Of a stretch of 44,650 bases of DNA, positions 22,001-34,000 are shown piece by piece. Each line of letters starts with the position of its first letter. Positions within the stretch are counted from its first letter, which is position 1. The stretch covers positions 646,634 through 691,283 of the forward strand of contig NMRA01000207.1 in the NCBI GenBank assembly GCA_002633005.1, in the 5' to 3' direction. This DNA is from Phoronis australis. Its lineage: Eukaryota > Phoronida > Phoronidae. The notes below the pieces were generated by a model, which saw nothing but the letters and a program-made list of their open reading frames with translations, was not told where the DNA came from and did no database searches. Position numbers and translations under genes: made by a program.

Positions 22001-25000
22001 TGCTCCACTTTCACGTTAATGCAATGAAAATCTTAAGAGCAATGGGAACACTGGAACAAACCTGAGAGGCATTTTATAAGAAGACATTTGAAACAAACAA
22101 TGAAATCTTGCCGGCTACCGAATGAGTATCAGGAATTCCAGTGAATCATTGCTAAAATCTTTAAATGTAAATCCATCAAAATACCCAAATTCATTAGAGT
22201 CGAAAACACAGGCAGCAAGTTCTCCAATTTAAGACAGTCTCTAGAATTTGGAACATGGAAACTCCTGCAAAAATGAATTTTCTTGATTCTGAAATTTAGG
22301 ACAAGGGTGATTTTGGCATTCACCAATTTGTTTTTCTATCTACAGAATGGGTAACTCTGCTGTCTTTTCGGAGATTTTTGAATTTTGAACGGCAATTATT
22401 GCCGTTTCTAGAATTTGGAGCAAGCTCTGGCCTTGAGCAAAATAATCGATTTTCAATCCCTGATTGGAGAATTTGAATTTTTTTCTGTTAGGTTAAAGGC
22501 CATAAGTTAGTGAACGTCATGCAAATTCTGAATGAAACAACTAAATACATGTAACTCGTTACTCTGACTAAAATGTTAGTTTACCAAAACAGTTTTATGC
22601 TGTCCAAAGATTCAGAAGAGAACTTAGCGTGCCTTAATTATTGAACATTGCCCATTAGTAAGCAAATTTCCAGTTACTGATAAACACACTGGAGCCAGTC
22701 AGGGGGCCAGTCGCATGGACTTCGTTCTCAGAATATTATCTTGATGAAAGGGGTGACGGGGAGCGCAGAAACAAACAATTAAGAACAAAAATGTGCTTCT
22801 AATGCAATACCAGCCACAGGGTTTTTCACTTAAATTACAAAAAAACTTAGCCAGTAGGTCCCATTCGTACTACTTCCCCGTTTTCAAGGTCGTACTGAGA
22901 ACAAGCTGAGTGTGATTGTGCTCCATTCAAAGGACAGGTAGTAATCAACTTAGTACCAACAGAAGAGGTCAGAATGAAAGTAAAGAAATTCTTGTCAACT
23001 GAAATTATTGAATTATAAATAAAAAGAATAACAGAACAAACATGCAAACAGTAATGCCTGTTTACTGACCAGTGGAGCAGTAAATACAGTGTTTGAACAG
23101 CATGAACAAGCTGAGAAAATGTTTTGATACAGAAATGCTTGCTATACACCGGCCTTCCAAGAACACTAACTGTTATGATATTGGTCTTAAATTTTTCATG
23201 AGTCACATTGGAGGTGATTTCAGGGCTTCACAAAAGAACTCAAGAGCAACCTCTACAAGTCGCCCTGTCATGGAGGGTTATTTTATGTTCCGAGCATAGT
23301 TTGACAGTCAGCACAGACAGAGTCGCAAGTACCTGCCTCAAGTGAACCATAGCTCAGCTAACAACTCAGCGAAGGATTGAAAATATGATAACACTTATCG
23401 CGTTCCACATGGATCGCTCTCCTATGCCATGAGGTATGAAATAGCGGCACACCTCCAGATATGGCAGGCAGGTCAGCAGCCTCGCTTTCACTTTTATGGA
23501 GATTTACATGTTAATATCTGCTGTCTGTATACTTTAGATTTTATATATTTGTCGTGCCGGGAAAGTATTACAGCTGTGCTGTGGTCTGCAATTCCGATTC
23601 AAAGAAGTGGGGTAAGCTAGATAAATGTCCATGGATGCGGGATGTCACATTTCACCCCTTCCTTACAGTTCTGAAGGACAAAAGACACCGAAGACCGTCG
23701 TGCGCACAGTGTTACCATTGTACAACCAATGTAATCTTACCTCACGGCTGAGAAGAGCGGGAGCGCGGAATACAGGGATTGAATGAACTAGTCGCTAGTT
23801 CATTCAATTGTTCTCGTCTTGGTGTGAACTGTTAACTGCTATGGTACATTTGAGGTGGACAGCTCAGCTTGTAGTTAGTTACATGTATGAATAACAAACC
23901 GTTAGTTCTCAAGGAATAACTAACTTCTAGTTCTAAGGAAACCCAGAAATCACTTCTCCTCTGAGAAAGGAATGAGAAGGCATTACGTGGTCTAAATCAA
24001 AACGAGGACGGAACATGGGTTTATAGCCATTTGGAGTAAAAACCACAGCATCCTGGAGCAGCACAAAGGCATACTCATTTTCTTCAAAAATAAATAACAA
24101 TTTTTGTCTTTGAGTATCTCACACTGTACAAAATGGAGACATTTGAAAACCCAATGCATATTGAGTAGTCGAGTCCCCTGGTCAGTATGGGCGAGTCTAA
24201 CCTACTGACATTCGAGACATTTGGGAAAGAGGCTCTAGGTCACTGGAGCTGAAACATAAGACAAGGGGGCATGTGCATATAACAATCTTGTCAAACCAAG
24301 CACAGACAGACACTTGACTACCACTAAGACATTAAGGTCAATGCGGCGTAGACTCATTGTTTAAGAACAAATGTAATATTCAAGAAGAGAAAACACAGCA
24401 TTTTGTTAAAGATGCTGTATCGCACTCACTGATGAACAAACCAACTGACTGTCGTCTGTTTACAACTGACTTTAAAATTATTCTAAGATTGGTAAAACTG
24501 TCTGTGTAACCTGTCTTTGTTGTGTATAGGATTTTTTCCATTTTGGATCTCGTCACACCCAAGGTAACTGACCTATCACCAGGATTTTGAGTGACAGCTG
24601 AACTGACCAATCACAATGCACCATTCTTGACACACCTTTGTTTCCAAGCTGCCATTTTACCCAACAAACAACACATTGCCGAGTAAAACTTTTGTTTGTC
24701 GACATTTTGCAAGGGTGCGGAGCTTGCGATAGGTCAATTATTTCTTAGTATGATCACGGAAGTGGGACGATAGCCATTTCTCATAAGCTGTCATTTCTCA
24801 TGCACAGCAATTCAATATTTAGAACCACATTTCATAGCTCAAGAACCAGCAAATTAAGATTGGGTTTTGACACAAGGAACCCAGAATGCTCTTACATGAA
24901 TCCAGCAAGAGCGAAAAAACTAATGCTCTTGAAGTAAGAACAGAATTGTAATGGTAGAGAAAAAATAACAACTTGTGAGAAGAGATTTGCACTAACAACA

Positions 25001-28000
25001 AAAGATTGCTGTTAATGAAAGCATCCGAGTGTGTGATCTGAAGGAGGAACCATGTCAGCCATTCAACAGACGCCATCGAAAAATAACAAAAACAATGGGC
25101 AAGATGCTAGGAAGAAAACTAACTCGATGTAAAGCAAAATACATAAAAAACGCAGTCAAATGTACTATTTTGAATAGCATGACACAATGCCACTCACTGG
25201 AGAGGATTATGAAGAGGCAACTAAATATTTACTAATGACAAGCTGCACTTTCAGTGGACATGATATAAGGTGGGAGTCAACCGAAGGTCACAATGGCTAA
25301 TGAACCAAGTTCATTAACAGTTGTATGGCACATAACTTAAGATAAAATCAGTCACAGCACTTAGCTTACCACATATAAAAGACGTTAGTGCAGAAAATGT
25401 TCAAATTTTCTAAAACATCAAACACAACTAAAACTTGTTAGCGCCCTCTGCAGCTAAATATTATTCATCAACTAAATTCAGAAAAGACTAAATCATCACG
25501 GAGAATAGAGATTGCGTGAACTGACCAACCCGAAATCCTCTTCAGTGTTGAGAGATGAGGCAGAAAGCCCAAGAGAGCTTCCCAGGCCTGGGTCTGAGTC
25601 AGTGTACAAAGACGACTTCTCACGATAAGACTCAGACCGAGACTTTGAAAGATCAATAGGACCGACCATACTGGGCGGGAGAGCCTGAGGGAAGGCGGGG
25701 GGCTGGGGTCGAGCCGCTTGTGACGAAGGCAAATAGTGAGTGGGTGAGGGCGAGGGTTGGTAAGGATGGGGGGAGGTAGGGCAGAGCTGATCTGAGGGAG
25801 AATGTAAGTCTCTACGATCGTACGAGGGCGAGAGTTCTTGCATGGAGCTGTAATGGGAATAGTTCAAGAAAGGGAAGGAGTGTTGCGATGGGTGATAGCT
25901 AGGCGAAAATTGGGACAAAGGGGATGGTCGGTGTGACTCGTGATACGGCGGAGCGGGGCAAGGGAAGACTGGCGGAGTCTTGTCTCGGACAGGCGAGTCA
26001 TAGAATGTCGGATAAACCTTACGAGGAGAGGAAGGTGTCCTTGAATGTGGAGACTGCAGACCAGAAGGTAAAGACAGGGGAGACGAGTACGGCGAGTTGG
26101 GCGAGGAAAGAGAAAACGAGGTGTGAGCCAGCTGCGGAGACGGCGACTGTTGGAGCGTGGATCGCGACGACTCGGACATAGACGGTATGAAAGGCGACGA
26201 TGCAGAGCCGAGTGAACGAGAGGAAGAAGTAGAAGAAGATGCAGCCATGTTGGAAGTTTGTGGTGAGTTATCAAGACTAATGACGACGGGACTCACGCAC
26301 CAGGGTGGATTGTGTTGTGACACGGGAGACAGTGTCCTGTCCATACTGCTGTCATTCTTGTCCGTCTCATCATCGTCGCCACCTTCATCTTCTGAAGAAC
26401 TGAGGGTGAGATCAATAACCTCTTGTTCTACCTTGCTCTGCTCCTCATCTTCCTCTTCAACAACTGTAAACGAGGGAGAGAGAATATTACACCAGGTGGC
26501 AGTAACTACACAGGATAAAGGAATTAGAGTAAAAGACAAAAGTAATCGGACAAAATACCACTATCTCATCATGACGGCTAATACTGTTAACAGCAAACAT
26601 TACAGATAATAATTCTAACTGAAGAATGGCTAAGCCATATTACTAACTTTCCTATTAAAATTCTCCTTCATTCTCAGTCATAAGAGAAGACTACTCACAT
26701 GATGAATTTGTATTCCGAACAGCCGTCATAACAAGGAATTCTGGGTTATTTTGTCTGAATACATTTGGCTTGTACTGTATATACACGCTGTTGTGTACAT
26801 CGTGAACAACTAATGTTCAATTTCTTGTATGTACTATGGAGGTTGCCAATCCGTTAGGCACCACCTCATGTCTAATACACACTGCAGCAACACATCATGT
26901 CTAATATGCAACAGGCTCGATTCTAATGACGGGATACAAATTGGGAGTAAATTTCACATCAACTGATTGAAAATGCAGCCAGTAACACAAGAAGAAATAA
27001 ACAAATTATATGGCACGGTAAACATACTATGCAAAATCTTGCCGTGTAACACTATGTCAAGAACAAATGTTTTGAGAGTTTCAAAGAATTACTTGTGACA
27101 GATTCGTCAAGCGGTTTCGACCCCATTTTGGCTGCTTCCATAGTCTCCGCTTTTTTGGCGGGGTCGTACGAGCTCCAAGAACCGTCCTCGAAAAACTGGA
27201 TCTCTTCAGAGTCACAGTCAGTCAAGATCTCCGTGAAGAGACTACAAGAATTGAAAAGCCTCGCTCTTACAAACACAGCAAACAACAGACAAAAAATTCA
27301 AAATCAACACTTTACAGTTGCTAGTAAAGGTTTAGACATCATCTAATTTCTCAATTTTTGTAAAGCAGATTAGTGACAGTGGTAATATGAAGTTTCATCA
27401 AGGAAGGGAAATAAAACCACAACAGAAATACTCTTAAATTATTTTCTACTTTAAAATACCTTTGTCTACTTTGAAAACAAGAACACAAACTCGGAGAGCT
27501 TTTAATTTAATTGATTAAATTATATTATAAACACTAAATTCCTACAAAGAGGCAAACTACAAGCCAAAGTACAGAAGCCAGAGTTCATAGGCACATAGAG
27601 TAAGCCATAGTTCATAGCTACATTGAGTAAGCCAGCTCCCCCTACCCGTCAATATGTAACTGTTCGTATGGACACGGTTTGTCGCACACAGGACAGATCC
27701 ATGTCGGTTTCCGTTCGTTCATCATGAGGTAGGTGGTGACGTCAAAACACTGCACGTGTGAACAGGATATTGCACGAGCTGGGATCTGTTGACGCATCTT
27801 ACCGAGCTATAACAAGAACACATGTACCGAGCATGGAATCACGCAATAATAAAGTGAAGTTCTTTGCAAGACCAAAATCACATCTCATCTAATAAAGAAC
27901 ACGTTGAGACCAATTTTACAGCGGTAATGGTCTAACTCGAAAACCTCGCTCCTTGGACGACATGTTGTTTATAGTCGCTTTAAACAGAGGAGCATTTATT

Positions 28001-31000
28001 CCTTAGTACCAGCTGGTGTACACAAACAACATGGCTGCCCTCAGATGGGGGCCTCCTACATCCTATATTAATAGAGGTATCAACATAACGGCTGCACACT
28101 TTTGAGGCTCAAAAATGTGTTTCTTACACAATGAATAAGTCATTTATTAAAATAAGTTGTTATAAATTAAAGGCTTACTGGACACTGTAGTGAAACTCGT
28201 AAACTCGTCATCGCAATTTCGCTGTCAGGATCAGGGGACAACTTTTCTTTTACTGAAAGGTAAAAACAAATCCACTTTCCATAGTCATCACATGATAACA
28301 AGGTCAAAATTATAGTTCTTTTGAAGGCCAACAGAAGTCTCCACGTTCCAACACAACAATTTTCAGCCACTGTTGCAATCAATAATGTTGTACATACTCC
28401 CATATCTACAACTTAAAATATCAAATTATACTGTGCAAGTGGAATTGTTAATTCCGTCTATCTTATGACATTTTTGGAATTTTGTGGTCAGCTGCACATA
28501 AACATGTTTAGAATCGGTGGTAATGTGTGGTTGATAACATGACATTGCAAAATCATCTCTAGGCTGTCATTACAAAGCCCACAGGTAACCTTGAGATAAC
28601 GCTACTCATTCTAAACCAACTAATCACAAGGGGTAATATTGTTCATCATGAAGTGATATTACTACCTTGCTGAACCCTTGTTTTCAGCATTGCTGAGAGG
28701 CTTTGAATTACAAGAACTATGAGTTATAACAAAGCTTTGATTTCTGTCAACAAATACCCCTAAATTTCTAATTAATAACAAAATGTACTTTGACAAAACT
28801 AGGTTGTCCGATGGCTGTCACTTTTCTGGGGAATGAATATCACATACAAAGAAATTCAGCTTAATTTTAATTTTAACTACCATATTTGCAAATCTAGACT
28901 AAGCAAACTGATTTAACAGTTGCTTGAATACTGAGGCAAAATTTTTCCTGGAAAATCAAAACGCACACCAGTAACTTCTTTTACGATGAACTGATAATTT
29001 GCTCAGACAGTGCATTTCACAACCTCAAATTGACCTCTTGACCCACCACATGCAGGTCAAAGGTCAACAGAAAAGGTTGCCCAATCTACATGCTTGACTG
29101 GTTTCAATACCCCTGCACTTTCATCACAGCATGAAAACGAAACAAATTACAAAAAATGCTCAGCTTGCAACCACCAACCACTTGGCTCATTGAGTACTGG
29201 AGTTAGAGACTTCATTTGGATCTTAGTGACAAACATTAAACAGGCAATGTGCACATCCATTTTTCATACTTCCTCTATATAGGTAAATACAATAGATGAT
29301 GACATTACTCCCAGGATATCAAAACATTTACTAGCTGAGCAACCAATGATGTCCACATTCTATGAAAATGTTAGCAATCTTAAAATAATATAACACAGGG
29401 CTTGGAATGGCCAATGACAAAAAACGCGGAAACTTTTGCGTTTTACGGCCCAAATCATGCGTGCTACCCAACCTTCGATGTGAACCTTTCCCCGACAAAA
29501 ATCGGAAGGACTGAAAAAAAAAACGTTACCACCATCAGTAGCATGCGTCTGCGTCCTTTTAGCTCGTCGGTCCACTACCAATCCACACATTTTTGGCTGC
29601 AGAGCCGTAGTACTTGTCACCGCGGTTTACAATAACACGAGGCGCCATTGAAAATCCCACCACGCCATCCCAGGTGCCCCGGCAATGTTGACAATTTACG
29701 TTTCTCCGAAAAATAAAGAGCAACTTCCGCTTTTCGAGGGGAACGTCGTCTGCAACGCCGCGGTAAGAAAGGAATTTGCCACGGAAATTTTAGATCAAAT
29801 TCGATTATTTTACGCGGAAATATAATAACATGCGCGGACAGAACATTTGAAAAAAGCGGAAATCCTCGTTTCCGCGGAAAATTCCAAGCCCTGATAACAG
29901 CCGACACCTGAAAGGCGTGGGAATATTAGCAGAAATTCTGCAGATAACATTGTTCAGGACCAAAGTTTGCAGCGTCTTGCGTGGAAATTTAACATCGGCT
30001 GCTGTGGCAAACTCTGCAATAAATCGCATATTTTCAAGACAAAAAAAGAAACCCCCAATCACATAAGCACGAAGGAACCAGTTCCAGTTTAATTTTGCTC
30101 CTCTTAGCTGGCTAAACATCCAACAAACATTCTACTCACATATCATAACATTCCTTATGGTGATAATTTCTGAAAAATATTTTTCTTGCTAAGAACGTCC
30201 CTTTTAGTTGAAAAGTTACCAGCACGACTGCATGCTGAAATTATACTTACTCATGGCACGGGAGTGGTCGGGATGCCGGATCCCTTTGCTTTTCAGCCTC
30301 TGTAGCAAGATGTCAGAGTTGAGCTTTCTCACCAAGTTTATAGTCAAACAAAATCCCTACAAGGAAAAACACGATTTTCAGTGCAATCTTCTGAGCGAAA
30401 GGAATCGACCTCGTGACCAACTGTCAAGAGTTACACTTTTTGTTGATACAGTACACGCAATCTGGCAAATGACTCGAAATTCCCTCAGCGTGATTACTGA
30501 GCTGAGGCGGAGCTCAACGTTAATGCAACTATTATTGTTTAATCGAATTTAATTAACAAAAAGTCAGCAAAGTAAAAACATTGTGAGAAATTTGCTGGAA
30601 TGACGAGTCATAACATGGCGTTATCCTTCATTTTCGATGTAAGCGTAATTAGCTGTTACGACAGGAAATGGTACTTCTTGTTCAGTTGCTCTTCCCAGGT
30701 TTTCTTCCTTTTGATCTTCCAATTTCACGAAAGATTTAAAGCAAGATTTAGGCACCAAACTTTGCAAGTGCACACAAAGGCATAGTTAAAATCCTCACTC
30801 CATCAGAGAAACCAATTTTTCATTTAGACATATCACTATAAAACAGGTCTAAACCTGACTCTTATCCACATAAGAAGTGGTTTCTGGTCTTCACAAAATC
30901 CCTGTACAGCATGCTAGGCACACAAAACAACAGCAAACTCTGAGCACGTCTTCCCAAGGCCAGGAATATCGCACTTGAGCAAAGGATAATTTGTGAGCAA

Positions 31001-34000
31001 ATAGTTTCTGGGACAGGAGAATGGCTTACAGAAAGCTTAAGAGCTTTCAGCATTACAGGGCACGCCACCGTATAACTCAGTGCACTGGAAAACAGCCATT
31101 AAGTGGAATTCTAGACAAAAAAGTTGCAGGCAAGCAACTGTGAAGGAGACCCACCTTTGCAAACTCTGCCGCCCATGACACTGCTACATGGTTGGGAGTA
31201 GTGGGGCTGATACGACATAGGTTAGTGATATTGACCGGCCTACCCGGCCTCTTGGGCTCCACACCCGGCTTGTTGGTAGGAATGGGAGGCTGAAATGAAC
31301 AAGAAACCACGCGTAACTCTCGCAGGAGTGTAATAGTTGGTAGCAGTGAGAGGCTGGAATGAACAGAGAACCATGCGTAACTGTTACGGGACTGTAATAG
31401 CAAGTAGCCACTGAGATTTCCATACATTCAATGTAGTCACTAATTAAATCAACAAACACTTTCACTAATCCTATTCTCAATTATAAAAAATATTTCTTTT
31501 GTTCGATTTCTGTACCTAATACAGTTCAAACACATGAAGTCCAAGCATTTCCAATAATCTTCTCTACAGATGTGCAGTTTTGATAACCGAAAATGAAAAT
31601 CACAGTCAAACATAAGGCACACTTCAACTAACTTCTAGAAGAAAACGAGTCGCTTAAACAAAAATCATTGATGCCGCACCAACAGTTTTTCCATTGGTCA
31701 ACATGAAAGGAATCCTAGGTGCAACCATTGGTCAACACGAAAGGAATCTGAGGTACAACCATTGAGCAAGCCATCTGGTGTAAAACAATTGGCAATGTCG
31801 ACTGAGCAGTTTTGTCACAGCCAGTACGCTTGGATTATCAACCACAGTCGACCTGAGCTGGCTAATTTGAAATAATCAATGCTCCTTATCCTGACGGTTT
31901 CTCAACAGAGGGACAACATTGGCTAAGAAATGATCAACGACATCAAAAAGCGCTCACAGGTAACGTTGCTATTTTCCCATTCACTCTCACGCATATGCTT
32001 GACGGGAAGTTGTCAGCCTGATCACAACTGGTCTCCAGCAAACAAAACCTGGAAAGAATAATTGTAAGAATAAGAAGCAAAGGACACCTTTTGACTACAA
32101 GAAAAACTAATTTTAAATTTGTAACCAACACCAGCCTACTTCAGGATTTCCAACTTCACACAAAAATTTCCCGTCGAATTTTACGAAGCACGGTTGCACT
32201 AATCACTACACTGCATCTCAGATAGCGCATGTGGTGACCTTGCAACGACCTTGATCCACCACGTGCAGACCAGAGGTCAATTGACAAGGTCACCCAGTCA
32301 ACATCTACGACTGGTTTCAATACCCCTGACGTTTTCATCATTGATCGCAGTACTGGATAGCAAACCACTGTGTAAAGCATGTCAAGTAAAAGAACAAAAC
32401 TCAAAACACGTGGTCAAGAATTTACTGATAGCTAAGAGCTTAAGGAAGGTGTATGGCGCGCTCAAACAATAAACACCATGACCTCCATTTTGACTTCCCT
32501 ACAAACAAATGAATCAGAAGACCTGGGTACCTTGCCAGTCAGTCCGTTACAATAGTGTGAGCTATGTTAACATTCATGCTTCAAAACCAATAAATAATAC
32601 ATGACTTTGAAGGATTTAGATTTTCGTTTTTAAGTATGTTAGGTGACAATTCAGCAACCCAAATCTAATTTCCCAGAAGTCTAGTTTGATAATCAATACA
32701 CACTGACAATTCACTGGCAATCAGGCAGACATTGCATGAAAACAATGAGTCAAAAGACAGTTTACATTATTTTTAAATCTTTGTCAGTTAGAAGATAATT
32801 CAGTGTCTACCACAGACAAAGGACGAAGTACTCAATTGATTTTCTCAACCATGTTTGCAAATCTTTAGTGACTGTCTTAAAAGCACAAAGCCATGTTTGG
32901 AAAACTCTATGCCATGTTTGAAATCTTTCTACAATGGACTCAACCACGAGGCCTGCGTACGTCTGATGCATCACAACAGACATCAGACAACCTGCACTCT
33001 TTCCTTTGAAATCTTGGGCCACACTAGAAAAATTAGAATTTTGTCTGCTTTACCAGAAACATGCCTGCAACTGTGTTGTATAGACAGTGGCACGTGTTTT
33101 TTATCATTTTGCTGTAAAAAGGATTGTGCTCAGCAAATTGTATAGCTATAGCCAGAAAAAAGGAAGATTTTGACCTGAAAACACCGTCTGCAATTTGTAT
33201 TTTTGCTCAGAGAAAATTCTATGGATGCAAAGAATGTTCACTTGTATTAACTACTCTTTATTTCTAAGCGGATGCGCACCCACACAAACATACATATACA
33301 CGAACACACAAACACACAAACCTCAGTTGAATTTGTACAGTGTAATCTACTCTGGCCCCCGGGTGTATCTCACGACTCATAGCGATGTCTTGTGCCTGTT
33401 GAGGGGTCAGATGAAACATACAGAAGGACTCTTGAAACCTTGACGCCCCTCGAGGAACTAAAAGTTCAAAAGAAAAATCCTCAAAGAAGCACACAGATAC
33501 TCGTTTAAATCTTTAAACATGAAAAATGCTTTGTTTTGCTTCTGGAGCCTGTTTTATGAAATTAAAGTGACTTTGGGTCTCAAAACAGAAATTTGGTGTG
33601 CTCCAAGTTCTCAATTTGTGAGTAAATGTTTAGCTCAGTAATGAGCAGATGACAAAATTTATAGACAGTATGTCAGTATGTTGCAGTTATCTGTAGAATA
33701 TTCTAACAGACTTTGTGCTTTTGCTCAAATTTGATTTAATTATTTTTCAGAAATCAAAAATTCTGACTTATAATAAGTCTTAACACACCTTTCATGAAAC
33801 AAACCCCAGATTTCAAAAGTTAGCAGCAAAAACATGCTTGTGATCCTGCAAACTGCTGCTAAGTACATAAAACAGGAAGCCTTTACCAACACAGGTCACT
33901 TGCTCAGATAATGCATGTTATGACCCTGCTTTGACCCTGACCCACCACATGCAGGTCAAAGGTCAATATACAAGGACATCCAGCCTTCATAATTGACTGG

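Larger units (their letters stand above)
16117..25529. other. PIAS 9.4-kb intron
   Basis: Largest intron. It holds the nested small ORF (19632-19835), the CTCF-motif array with the assembly gap (20440-21640), a THAP-like fragment (23554-23751), a hairpin (23778-23808) and a short inverted-end repeat (24567-24738). Stretches at 16900-17600 and 21700-23400 show nothing identifiable. Confidence 0.7.
28253..30250. other. PIAS intron with repeats
   Basis: 2 kb intron with one DR1-carrying repeat (29001-29138) and a hAT-like element (29396-29893). No other exon seen. Confidence 0.7.

Noticed and set aside
25864-26274. Long alternative frames over the large PIAS exon (also plus-strand 25924-26181 and 26157-26609)
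   Set aside because: They are shadows of the GC-rich, low-complexity PIAS frame. The PIAS frame alone has matching splice phases, the SIM and homology.
27646-27806. Loss of a zinc-binding cysteine in the SP-RING (IPC to IPA)
   Set aside because: The position is not a zinc ligand in Siz/PIAS structures. The Cys, His, Cys, Cys set at 339, 341, 362 and 365 is intact.
29360-30119. Three overlapping minus-strand frames of 86-104 codons
   Set aside because: They cover the hAT-like element and its edge and show no protein signature.
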